From an uncultured Eubacteriales bacterium (GTDB taxonomy: Bacteria; Bacillota; Clostridia; Lachnospirales; Anaerotignaceae): DNA of 6,119 nucleotides. This document shows positions 1 to 5,037 of the stretch, piece by piece. The stretch is taken from NCBI GenBank assembly GCA_902406135.1, contig CABPCX010000120.1, positions 1 through 6,119 of the forward strand. Reading direction: 5' to 3'. The translations under genes and the position numbers were made by a program. The notes under the pieces were generated by a model. That model was not told the DNA's origin, made no database searches, and was given only the letters and a program-made list of their open reading frames with translations. The stretch's first letter is position 1, and every line of letters starts with the position of its first letter.

Positions 1-177
1 ATATATCTCGCTTTTAAGCTTGTCATGTTCCTCCTTGCTGTCGGTAAGTAATTTTTTGAGCTTGGGGCTCTCTACTTCATCCAGCACCTCATCTATGGAC
101 TTTACAGCCATTTTTGCGCCCGAATCACATTCCCTTAAAAGTTTTAATGTATCTTCACTCAATTTTTCCGCAATCAT
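1..177 (-). CDS. Small acidic helical protein, 5' part only (runs off left edge)
   Basis: The minus strand reads open from an ATG at 177-175 to the window edge, giving 59 residues that begin MIAEKLSEDTLKLLRECDSG and have no stop. A clear GGGAGG lies 7 nt before the start, and a promoter lies upstream, so this is a real gene start. The residues are mostly E, K, D, L and S in an amphipathic pattern without signal peptide or membrane segment, which suggests a soluble helical bundle. From memory, the pattern (LLKECDSG.KM...SIDEVL, then K..L..SK.EH.KL) resembles an uncharacterised ferritin-like four-helix family common in Clostridia. That is an inference and no function is known to me. The remainder of the protein, including any metal ligands, is outside the window. 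Confidence 0.75.
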   Translation of the reverse strand, partial: MIAEKLSEDTLKLLRECDSGAKMAVKSIDEVLDEVESPKLKKLLTDSKEEHDKLKSEIY

Positions 178-215
178 ATTTATGCCTCCCAAAATTATAT
201 TTTTCATTTGTAAAT

Positions 216-244
216 TTGACCGATATTATACTTTAGCTTATAAT
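216..244 (+). promoter_or_regulatory. Predicted sigma-A promoter for the methyltransferase gene
   Basis: TTGACC (216-221) and a perfect TATAAT (239-244) are separated by the ideal 17 nt. Transcription would start near 250, giving a leader of about 25 nt that carries GGAGG at 266-270, six bases before the ATG at 277. Confidence 0.75.
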
Positions 245-252
245 GTTTTCAA
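225..252 (-). promoter_or_regulatory. Predicted sigma-A promoter for the minus-strand small protein
   Basis: On the minus strand TTGAAA (252-247) and a perfect TATAAT (230-225) are separated by 16 nt. Transcription would start near 218, leaving a leader of about 40 nt with the GGGAGG site. The promoter overlaps the divergent one for the methyltransferase. Confidence 0.55.
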
Positions 253-276
253 ATATATTAAAAAAGGAGGCTCACT

Positions 277-870
277 ATGCACGACGATTTCAAAGCCGCA
301 AAGGATTTTTTTAATAATATGGCTCATAACTGGGACAGCACCTTCACTCCTGACCCGGAAAAAATAAAGCTCATAACTTCTCTCTGCCCCATACCCGACA
401 AAGCGGAGATAATAGACATAGCCTGCGGTACGGGCGCATTATTTCCTGCCCTTTTGTCTGCCGGGCCTTCAAAAATTCTGGGTGTGGACATTTCCGAAAA
501 AATGCTTGAGGAAGCATCAAAAAAATTCCAAGACCCCAGAATAAAACTTTTATGCGCAAATTTTTTCGATGTGGAAGAAACGGGCTTTGACAGAGCATTC
601 ATATACAGAGCCTACCCGCATTTTCACGATAAAACAGCTTTTATAAAGCATCTTCACCACATACTCAAGGACGGCGGCCGCTTTATAATAGCCCATACGG
701 AAAGCCGAAAGGCAATAAACAGCCGCCATCAAAAAACCGCGGCCGATGTTTCCGACATACTTTCCGATGTGGAGACGGAATCAAAATTATTTGCGGACTT
801 CTTTGATATAGACATAAAGGCCGATACCGATTTTCTCTATATCATTTCAGGCACAAAGCGGGCCTTATAA
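277..870 (+). CDS. Class I SAM-dependent methyltransferase
   Basis: The 197-residue protein is a compact Rossmann-fold methyltransferase that transfers a methyl group from S-adenosylmethionine to an unknown acceptor. Motif I is IIDIACGTGAL at residues 45-55. The acidic end of strand 2 is GVDIS (69-73), with D71 expected to bind the ribose of SAM. A third core strand is KLLCANFFDV (90-99), followed by the post-motif FDRAFIYRAYPHF (104-116) and LKDGGRFIIAHTESR (130-144). The N-terminal AKDFFNNMAHNWD and the HTESRKAIN stretch recall a family of small cytosolic methyltransferases seen in anaerobic bacteria and archaea; the substrate is not known to me. The start is fixed by GGAGG six bases upstream. 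The gene has its own promoter and lies 73 bp before the thiamine riboswitch. Only a weak hairpin (876-888) follows it, so some read-through is possible. The domain call is firm and the substrate open. Confidence 0.88.
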   Translation: MHDDFKAAKDFFNNMAHNWDSTFTPDPEKIKLITSLCPIPDKAEIIDIACGTGALFPALLSAGPSKILGVDISEKMLEEASKKFQDPRIKLLCANFFDVEETGFDRAFIYRAYPHFHDKTAFIKHLHHILKDGGRFIIAHTESRKAINSRHQKTAADVSDILSDVETESKLFADFFDIDIKADTDFLYIISGTKRAL

Positions 871-875
871 TCTGG

Positions 876-891
876 GACTTTAAAAGTCTTT
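876..891 (+). terminator. Weak hairpin after the methyltransferase gene, possible leaky terminator
   Basis: GACTT (876-880) pairs with AAGTC (884-888) around a TAA loop and is followed by TTT. Five base pairs, only two of them G-C, and three U residues make this marginal, but no better terminator lies between the methyltransferase stop and the next promoter. Confidence 0.25.
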
Positions 892-906
892 CGGTAAATC
901 CGCTCA

Positions 907-935
907 TTGACACCGCCATAAGACGGGAGTAAAAT
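907..935 (+). promoter_or_regulatory. Promoter of the thiamine salvage operon
   Basis: A consensus TTGACA (907-912) and TAAAAT (930-935) are spaced by exactly 17 nt. The expected start near 942 is immediately before the first base pairs of the riboswitch aptamer, which independently supports the call. Confidence 0.8.
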
Positions 936-943
936 AAATAAAA

Positions 944-1043
944 AGCAGGGGTGCTGCGGCAGTATGCTGCGGCTGAGAGAAGAACTTCAACCCTTTGGCG
1001 TTTAACGCCGCACCTGATTTGGATAATGCCAACGTAGGAAGCT
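944..1043 (+). promoter_or_regulatory. TPP (THI-box) riboswitch aptamer
   Basis: This RNA element binds thiamine pyrophosphate and switches the downstream operon off. The conserved core is all present: GGGGTGC (948-954), CTGAGA (973-978), ACCC (990-993), ACCTGA (1012-1017), GGATAATGCC (1021-1030) and CGTAGGAAG (1033-1041). The helices can be traced. P1 is AGC/GCT (944-946 with 1041-1043). P2 is GGG of the GGGGT block with CCC at 991-993. P3 is GCgGCAG/CTGCgGC around TATG (956-973). P4 is CCT/AGG (1013-1015 with 1036-1038). P5 is TTGG/CCAA (1019-1022 with 1029-1032). An extra 5-bp hairpin (997-1009) sits in the linker between P2 and P4, where the E. coli thiM aptamer has only a few bases. A terminator follows at 1058-1088, so control is by premature termination. 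Confidence 0.97.
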
Positions 1044-1057
1044 AAACGGATTCTCAC

Positions 1058-1088
1058 AGGAAACGGCTGTCAGGGCGTTTCCTTTTTT
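1058..1088 (+). terminator. Riboswitch-controlled intrinsic terminator
   Basis: AGGAAACG (1058-1065) pairs with CGTTTCCT (1076-1083) around a ten-base loop. The last stem base begins a run of six T (1083-1088). It lies 14 nt after the aptamer and just before the thiM ribosome binding site, the standard place for an expression platform. With TPP bound, the aptamer should leave this terminator free to form and stop transcription before thiM. Confidence 0.88.
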
Positions 1089-1106
1089 ATTATCAAGGTG
1101 ATTATT

Positions 1107-1925
1107 ATGCTGAAAGAATGTCTGGAAAACGTGAGAGAGAAATCTCCCCTTATCCACAATATAACAAACTATGTTACCGCCAATGATGTGGCAAATATAC
1201 TGCTTGCCTGCGGCGGCTCAGCGGTCATGGCCGACGCTCCCGAGGAAGCGGAAGAAATAACTTCCCTTGCGGCGGGGCTGTGTATAAATTTAGGCACCCT
1301 TAACAGGGACAAGCTCTCTGCCATGCTTCTGGCGGGAAAGAAGGCAAACAGCCTGTCAAAGGCCGTTGTCCTTGACCCCGTAGGAGCTGGCTCGTCAAAA
1401 TTCCGTACGGAATCGGCCAAGAAACTGCTTTCGGAAGTAAAGTTTTCCGCCATAAGGGGAAACATATCCGAAATAAAAACCCTTTTAGGTGACAAGGGAG
1501 GCACCATGGGTGTGGACGCATCCCTTTCCGATATGCATACGGATTTGAAGGATATTGCTTCGGAAGCCTCTGCCCTTTCAAAAAGCACAGGCGCCGTTGT
1601 GGTCATTTCGGGAAAGAGCGATGTAATATCCGACGGAGAAAAAATCGGTATTGTAAATAACGGCTGTCCCATAATGTCTAAGATAACAGGCAGCGGATGT
1701 ATGCTTACGGCTCTGACGGCGGCATTTACGGCGGCCAATAAAGAAAATACATTTGAGGCGGCACTGTCCGCGGCAGTCCTTATGGGAGTATGCGGAGAGT
1801 ATGCCTTTGAAAATATTAAAAAATACGGCGGCGGCAACGCTGCCTTCAGGAATCATCTTATTGACGCCGTTTTCAATATGGACGGCATAACACTTGAAAG
1901 AAGGGCTGATTATGAAATCTATTAA
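1107..1925 (+). CDS. thiM: Hydroxyethylthiazole kinase
   Basis: ThiM phosphorylates 4-methyl-5-(2-hydroxyethyl)thiazole with ATP, the thiazole salvage step of thiamine synthesis, in the cytosol. The 272-residue product has the usual family length. Recognisable segments are SPLIHNITNYVTANDVAN (13-30), the GGSAVMADAPEE substrate loop (36-47), NLGTL (61-65), LDPVGAG (89-95), IRGNISEI (116-123), VVVISGKSDV (164-173) and ITGSGCMLTA (193-202). C198 falls at the conserved ribokinase-like anion-hole cysteine position. I chose the ATG at 1107 because AAGGTG (1095-1100) sits six bases before it. A GTG at 1098 is in frame but overlaps that binding site. The gene is first in the TPP-riboswitch operon and its last 14 bases overlap the next gene, implying coupled translation. 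The identification is secure. Confidence 0.97.
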   Translation: MLKECLENVREKSPLIHNITNYVTANDVANILLACGGSAVMADAPEEAEEITSLAAGLCINLGTLNRDKLSAMLLAGKKANSLSKAVVLDPVGAGSSKFRTESAKKLLSEVKFSAIRGNISEIKTLLGDKGGTMGVDASLSDMHTDLKDIASEASALSKSTGAVVVISGKSDVISDGEKIGIVNNGCPIMSKITGSGCMLTALTAAFTAANKENTFEAALSAAVLMGVCGEYAFENIKKYGGGNAAFRNHLIDAVFNMDGITLERRADYEIY

Positions 1926-3345
1926 AGAAAGTATGCTGCTTTACGCGGTAACAGACAGAAGCTGGCTCAACGGAAGAACCGTAGCAGACCAGGTAAAGGA
2001 CGCTTTGGAAGGCGGCGCCACATTTATACAGCTTAGGGAAAAGGAACTGGACTACGACTCATTTCTTGCCGAAGCCATAGAGATAAAGGCATTATGCGAC
2101 AAATACGGCGTTCCCTTTGTTATCAATGACAATGTGGATATAGCCCTTGCCTGCGGAGCCGACGGCGTACATGTGGGCCAGAGCGATATGGAAGCCGGCG
2201 ACGTGCGTGCAAAGCTGGGCGATGACAAAATAATCGGTGTTTCCGTACACAGCGTTGAAGAAGCATTAAAGGCCCAGGAGAGGGGCGCAGATTATCTTGG
2301 TGCAGGAGCGGTTTTCGGAACAAGCACAAAGCTTGACGCTGAAACCACATCATTTGGAGTTTTAAAGGATATATGCGATGCGGTACACATCCCCGTAGTA
2401 GCCATAGGCGGCATAAACGAAAAAAATATTAAGAAACTTAAGGGTACAGGCATTGCGGGAGCTGCCATAGTTTCCGCTATATTCGCAAAGCCTGATATAA
2501 AGGCGGCCTGTGAAGAACTTCTTCCCCTTGCCCGTGAGACAGTGGAAGCAAAACCCGAGATAAAGAAAGTTCTCACCATAGCAGGCTCCGACTGCAGCGG
2601 CGGAGCGGGCATACAGGCTGACATAAAGACAATAACAGCCCACAAACTCTATGCTATGAGCGCCATAACGGCTCTTACTGCCCAGAATACAACCGGCGTA
2701 TACGACATTATGGAAGCAACTCCCGAGTTTGTGGCAAAACAGCTGGACTGCATATTTACTGACATAAGACCCGATGCCGTAAAAATAGGTATGGTATCAA
2801 ACAGCAGAATAATCGAAACAATCGTTGAAAAACTCAAGGAATACGAAGCTGAAAACATCGTAGTTGACCCCGTTATGGTAGCCACCAGCGGAAGCAAGCT
2901 TTTAAGTGACGAAGCCTGCGACACACTCATAACAAAACTTCTTCCCATGGGTACGGTAATAACACCAAACATACCCGAAGCCGAAGTTTTATGCGGATTT
3001 GAAATAAAAAATACCGACGATATGATAAAGGCGGCCGAAAAGATTTCTTCCATGGTAACGGGCGGCATACTTATCAAGGGCGGACATCTTGTATCCACCG
3101 CCACAGACCTTCTTTACGAAAACGGAACGGTTACATGGTTCTCATCGGAAAGGGTAAACAATCCCAATACCCACGGAACAGGCTGTACCCTTTCATCAGC
3201 CATAGCCAGCAATCTGGCAAAGGGCTACTCTCTCAAGGAGAGCATCGCAAACGCTAAAAAGTATCTTACAGGAGCCCTTAAGACCCAGCTCAACCTCGGA
3301 AAGGGAAGCGGTCCCCTTGAACATACTTATATAATCAAATACTGA
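1912..3345 (+). CDS. thiED: Fused thiamine phosphate synthase and HMP/HMP-P kinase (ThiE-ThiD)
   Basis: The 477-residue bifunctional enzyme has an N-terminal ThiE TIM barrel (about 1-210) and a C-terminal ThiD ribokinase-fold domain (about 218-477), joined by a short charged linker. ThiE features are YAVTDR (11-16), QLREK (40-44), INDN (71-74), GADGVHVGQSD (82-92), GTSTK (136-140) and AIGGI (164-168), which together form the pyrophosphate and Mg2+ site. ThiD features are LTIAGSDCSGGAGIQADIKT (221-240), ALTAQNT (254-260), VKIGM (290-294), DPVMVATSG (319-327), TPNIPEAE (351-358) and NTHGTGCTLSSA (419-430) with the catalytic cysteine C425. ThiD makes HMP-diphosphate and ThiE joins it to thiazole phosphate. 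All signature motifs are intact, so both halves should be active. GAAGGG six bases upstream supports the ATG at 1912; an in-frame TTG at 1894 is less likely. The gene ends in tandem stops, TGA TAA. Confidence 0.95.
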   Translation: MKSIKESMLLYAVTDRSWLNGRTVADQVKDALEGGATFIQLREKELDYDSFLAEAIEIKALCDKYGVPFVINDNVDIALACGADGVHVGQSDMEAGDVRAKLGDDKIIGVSVHSVEEALKAQERGADYLGAGAVFGTSTKLDAETTSFGVLKDICDAVHIPVVAIGGINEKNIKKLKGTGIAGAAIVSAIFAKPDIKAACEELLPLARETVEAKPEIKKVLTIAGSDCSGGAGIQADIKTITAHKLYAMSAITALTAQNTTGVYDIMEATPEFVAKQLDCIFTDIRPDAVKIGMVSNSRIIETIVEKLKEYEAENIVVDPVMVATSGSKLLSDEACDTLITKLLPMGTVITPNIPEAEVLCGFEIKNTDDMIKAAEKISSMVTGGILIKGGHLVSTATDLLYENGTVTWFSSERVNNPNTHGTGCTLSSAIASNLAKGYSLKESIANAKKYLTGALKTQLNLGKGSGPLEHTYIIKY

Positions 3346-3355
3346 TAAAGCTTTA

Positions 3356-3405
3356 AACAGTCTCCCTAGGTCTCCGAAAGAAGGTTATGGGAGGCTGTTA
3401 TTTTT
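3356..3405 (+). terminator. Intrinsic terminator of the thiamine operon
   Basis: AACAGTCTCCC (3356-3366) pairs with GGGAGGCTGTT (3389-3399), an 11-bp stem with one T-G wobble, over a 22-nt loop. A T-rich tail (ATTTTT, 3400-3405) follows. It starts 10 nt after the thiED stop. Confidence 0.82.
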
Positions 3406-3478
3406 CTATGTCTTACAAGCGGAGCCGATTTCAGGTGTCCGCCTGCGGATTTTATTAAAAAATACAAAGCCACTTATT

Positions 3479-3503
3479 AAATGTCCACTTTTAGAGGACA
3501 TTT
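3479..3503. repeat. Perfect 8-bp inverted repeat next to the hom promoter
   Basis: AAATGTCC (3479-3486) and GGACATTT (3496-3503) are exact inverted copies separated by nine A/T-rich bases. The right arm ends five bases before the -35 box of the hom promoter. It could be an operator for a regulator of hom or a backup terminator, since T-rich sequence (TTTGTTCTT) follows it; the sequence alone does not decide. Confidence 0.6.
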
Positions 3504-3507
3504 GTTC

Positions 3508-3535
3508 TTGACAAAAGAAAACTATATGATAAAAT
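3508..3535 (+). promoter_or_regulatory. Extended -10 promoter of hom
   Basis: A consensus TTGACA (3508-3513) is followed after 16 nt by TAAAAT (3530-3535), which is preceded by TGA, an extended -10 element. Transcription would start near 3542, giving a leader of about 25 nt before hom, too short for a T-box or other large riboswitch. Confidence 0.75.
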
Positions 3536-3566
3536 TACCTTATCACTACTGAAAAGGAGAAGAACG

Positions 3567-4859
3567 ATGAAGGAAAAAATCAGAGCAGCCATACTCGGTC
3601 TGGGTACGGTAGGAACAGGAGTTTATAAAATAATCCAGAAACAGCACGAAGAATTTCCCCATAAAATAGGCGCGGAACTTGAAGTTGCAAAAATCCTTGT
3701 AAGAAACACTAAAAAGTCCCGTGAAGGCATAGATATGACCCTTGTTACTGACAGCTGGGACGAAATAATAAATGACGACAGCATCGATATCGTAATTGAA
3801 GTTATGGGCGGCATTGAGCCCGCAAGGACATATATTTCGGAAGCTCTTTCCAGAGGAAAACATGTTGTTACCGCAAACAAAGACCTTATGGCGGAACATG
3901 GCCATGAACTTCTCGAAATCGCCGCTGAACATAAATGCGACCTTCTCTTTGAAGCAGCCGTTGCCGGCGGCATACCCATAATCAGACCCTTAAAGCAGTG
4001 TCTTGCCGCAAACAATATTACTGAAATAATGGGTATAATCAACGGTACAACAAACTTTATACTCACAAAAATGACAGACGAAAATATGGAATTTTCGGAA
4101 GCCCTTGCCCTTGCGCAGAAACTGGGATATGCCGAGGCTGACCCTACAGCGGACGTGGAAGGCCTTGACGCCGGAAGAAAAATTGCCATTCTGGCTTCCA
4201 TCGCCTTTAATTCAAGGGTAACTTTCTCTGACGTATATACAGAAGGCATATCAAAAATAACAGCCAAGGACATCAAATATGCCAAAGAGCTTGACTGTGT
4301 CATAAAACTTATCGCTACTGCAAAACATACGTCCGACGGCGTGGAAGTAAGGGTAACTCCCATGTTTATTCCCAAGAGCCATCCCCTTGCTTCGGTAAAC
4401 GATTCATTTAACGCCGTATTTGTTCATGGAGATTCTCTGGGAGATGCCATGTTCTACGGCAGAGGAGCAGGAGAGCTTCCCACAGCCAGTGCCATAATGG
4501 GTGACGTTATAGACGTATGCAGAAATATTGCCTATAACTGCTGCGGAAGAATAGGATGTACATGCTACAAGGAACTTCCCGTAAAGACCATGGACGATAT
4601 CGAAAGCAAATATTTTGTCAGCACAATTCTGGAGGACAAACCCGGTACTCTTGCCGCCGTTGCAAGCACATTTTCTGGAAACAGTGCGAGCATCGACCAG
4701 ATGGTTCAAAAGACAAAACTCCCCGGTTCAGCGGAAGTTGTATTTATTATCGACAATGTAAAGGAACAACTGTTTATGAGAGCCATCAAAGAGCTTTCGG
4801 CAATGCACTATGTAAAGGAGATATCCTCTATCATTCGTGTGCATAATGATATAAACTGA
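3567..4859 (+). CDS. hom: Homoserine dehydrogenase with C-terminal ACT domain
   Basis: Hom reduces aspartate semialdehyde to homoserine with NAD(P)H, the branch point toward threonine and methionine, in the cytosol. The 430-residue protein has the usual length for the monofunctional form. It has an N-terminal Rossmann domain with GLGTVGTG (11-18), EVMGG (78-82) and VVTANKDL (100-107), with K105 in the active site. The catalytic domain includes AAVAGGIPIIRPL (130-142), INGTTNFIL (158-166) and GYAEADPTADVEGLDAGRK (187-205), which contains the expected D201/K205 pair. A C-terminal ACT domain (about 348-425, starting YFVSTILEDKPGTLAAVAS) suggests feedback control by an end-product amino acid. A cysteine-rich patch (CCGRIGCTC, 325-333) lies just before it. 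AAGGAGA seven bases upstream fixes the ATG. The gene stands alone between its own promoter and a strong terminator, without thrB, thrC or lysC in the window. Confidence 0.97.
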   Translation: MKEKIRAAILGLGTVGTGVYKIIQKQHEEFPHKIGAELEVAKILVRNTKKSREGIDMTLVTDSWDEIINDDSIDIVIEVMGGIEPARTYISEALSRGKHVVTANKDLMAEHGHELLEIAAEHKCDLLFEAAVAGGIPIIRPLKQCLAANNITEIMGIINGTTNFILTKMTDENMEFSEALALAQKLGYAEADPTADVEGLDAGRKIAILASIAFNSRVTFSDVYTEGISKITAKDIKYAKELDCVIKLIATAKHTSDGVEVRVTPMFIPKSHPLASVNDSFNAVFVHGDSLGDAMFYGRGAGELPTASAIMGDVIDVCRNIAYNCCGRIGCTCYKELPVKTMDDIESKYFVSTILEDKPGTLAAVASTFSGNSASIDQMVQKTKLPGSAEVVFIIDNVKEQLFMRAIKELSAMHYVKEISSIIRVHNDIN

Positions 4860-4877
4860 CATAAAATTTTAGTATAC

Positions 4878-4910
4878 AAAAAGCAGCCCTATAAGGCTGC
4901 TTTTTATTTT
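4878..4910. terminator. Strong intrinsic terminator after hom, bidirectional in form
   Basis: AAAAAGCAGCC (4878-4888) and GGCTGCTTTTT (4895-4905) form a perfect 11-bp stem with a six-base loop (CTATAA), followed by ATTTT. The flanking A and T runs make it a terminator for hom on the plus strand. Its mirror image can also act on transcripts coming from the right. Confidence 0.92.
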
Positions 4911-4916
4911 TGGTTC

Positions 4917-4960
4917 GCAAAAACAGGAGTTTCCAAAAAATTTGTAAACTCCTGTTTTGC
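4917..4960 (-). terminator. Long-stem terminator for the minus-strand dehydrogenase gene
   Basis: AAAACAGGAGTTT (4920-4932) and AAACTCCTGTTTT (4946-4958) form a perfect 13-bp stem. A GC/CG extension lies beyond a single bulged A at 4919. Read on the minus strand the 3' arm ends in five T, so it is best assigned to the convergent gene that stops at 5038. It stands back to back with the hom terminator. Confidence 0.8.
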
Positions 4961-4968
4961 AGCTTTGT

Positions 4969-5034
4969 ATTTCAAAGGCCTGAATGTAACCGGGATTCAA
5001 GAGGACTGTGCCGCACTCAATATGCCTTTGGAAT
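4969..5034. other. Unexplained foldable segment in the 3' region of the dehydrogenase gene
   Basis: The ends pair as ATTTCAAAGGC (4969-4979) with GCCTTTGGAAT (5024-5034), an 11-bp stem with one T-G wobble on the plus strand, enclosing 44 nt. Inside, TGAAT (4981-4985) pairs with ATTCA (4995-4999), and GTGC/GCAC around one base (5008-5016) could help form a second arm. It is transcribed as part of the minus-strand gene's 3' untranslated region, between the stop and the terminator. I recognise no RNA family, and it may be fortuitous or a degraded repeat. Confidence 0.35.
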
Positions 5035-5037
5035 TTC

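Noticed and set aside
20..367. Plus-strand open frame of 115 codons, Ser- and Phe-rich
   Set aside because: It is antisense to the small helical protein gene and then runs through the promoter region into the methyltransferase in another frame. It has no ribosome binding site, and its composition is typical of a shadow frame.
1098..1106. GTG at 1098 as an upstream start for thiM
   Set aside because: That GTG overlaps the AAGGTG ribosome binding site; the ATG at 1107 has correct spacing and gives the normal N-terminus.
1169..1837. Minus-strand open frame of 222 codons opposite thiM
   Set aside because: It is a shadow of thiM codon bias: Ser/Ala/Pro-rich, no binding site and no recognisable domain, while the plus strand encodes an intact ThiM.
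1894..1911. TTG at 1894 as an upstream start for the thiE-thiD fusion
   Set aside because: The GAAGGG binding site lies downstream of the TTG and six bases before the ATG at 1912, which matches the usual ThiE N-terminus.
3408..3458. Tiny plus-strand frame of 16 codons between the thi terminator and the hom promoter, as a possible leader peptide
   Set aside because: It begins in the terminator tail, lacks a ribosome binding site, lies upstream of the hom promoter, and has no run of Thr, Met or Ile codons as an attenuator would.
3623..4375. Minus-strand open frame of 250 codons opposite hom
   Set aside because: It lies entirely within hom. Its low-complexity Ser/Ile/Ala composition and lack of motifs or binding site mark it as an antisense shadow.
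4981..5016. T-arm-like stretch suggesting a tRNA or tmRNA fragment
   Set aside because: No acceptor stem, anticodon arm or TTC-purine loop of the right geometry could be assembled on either strand.
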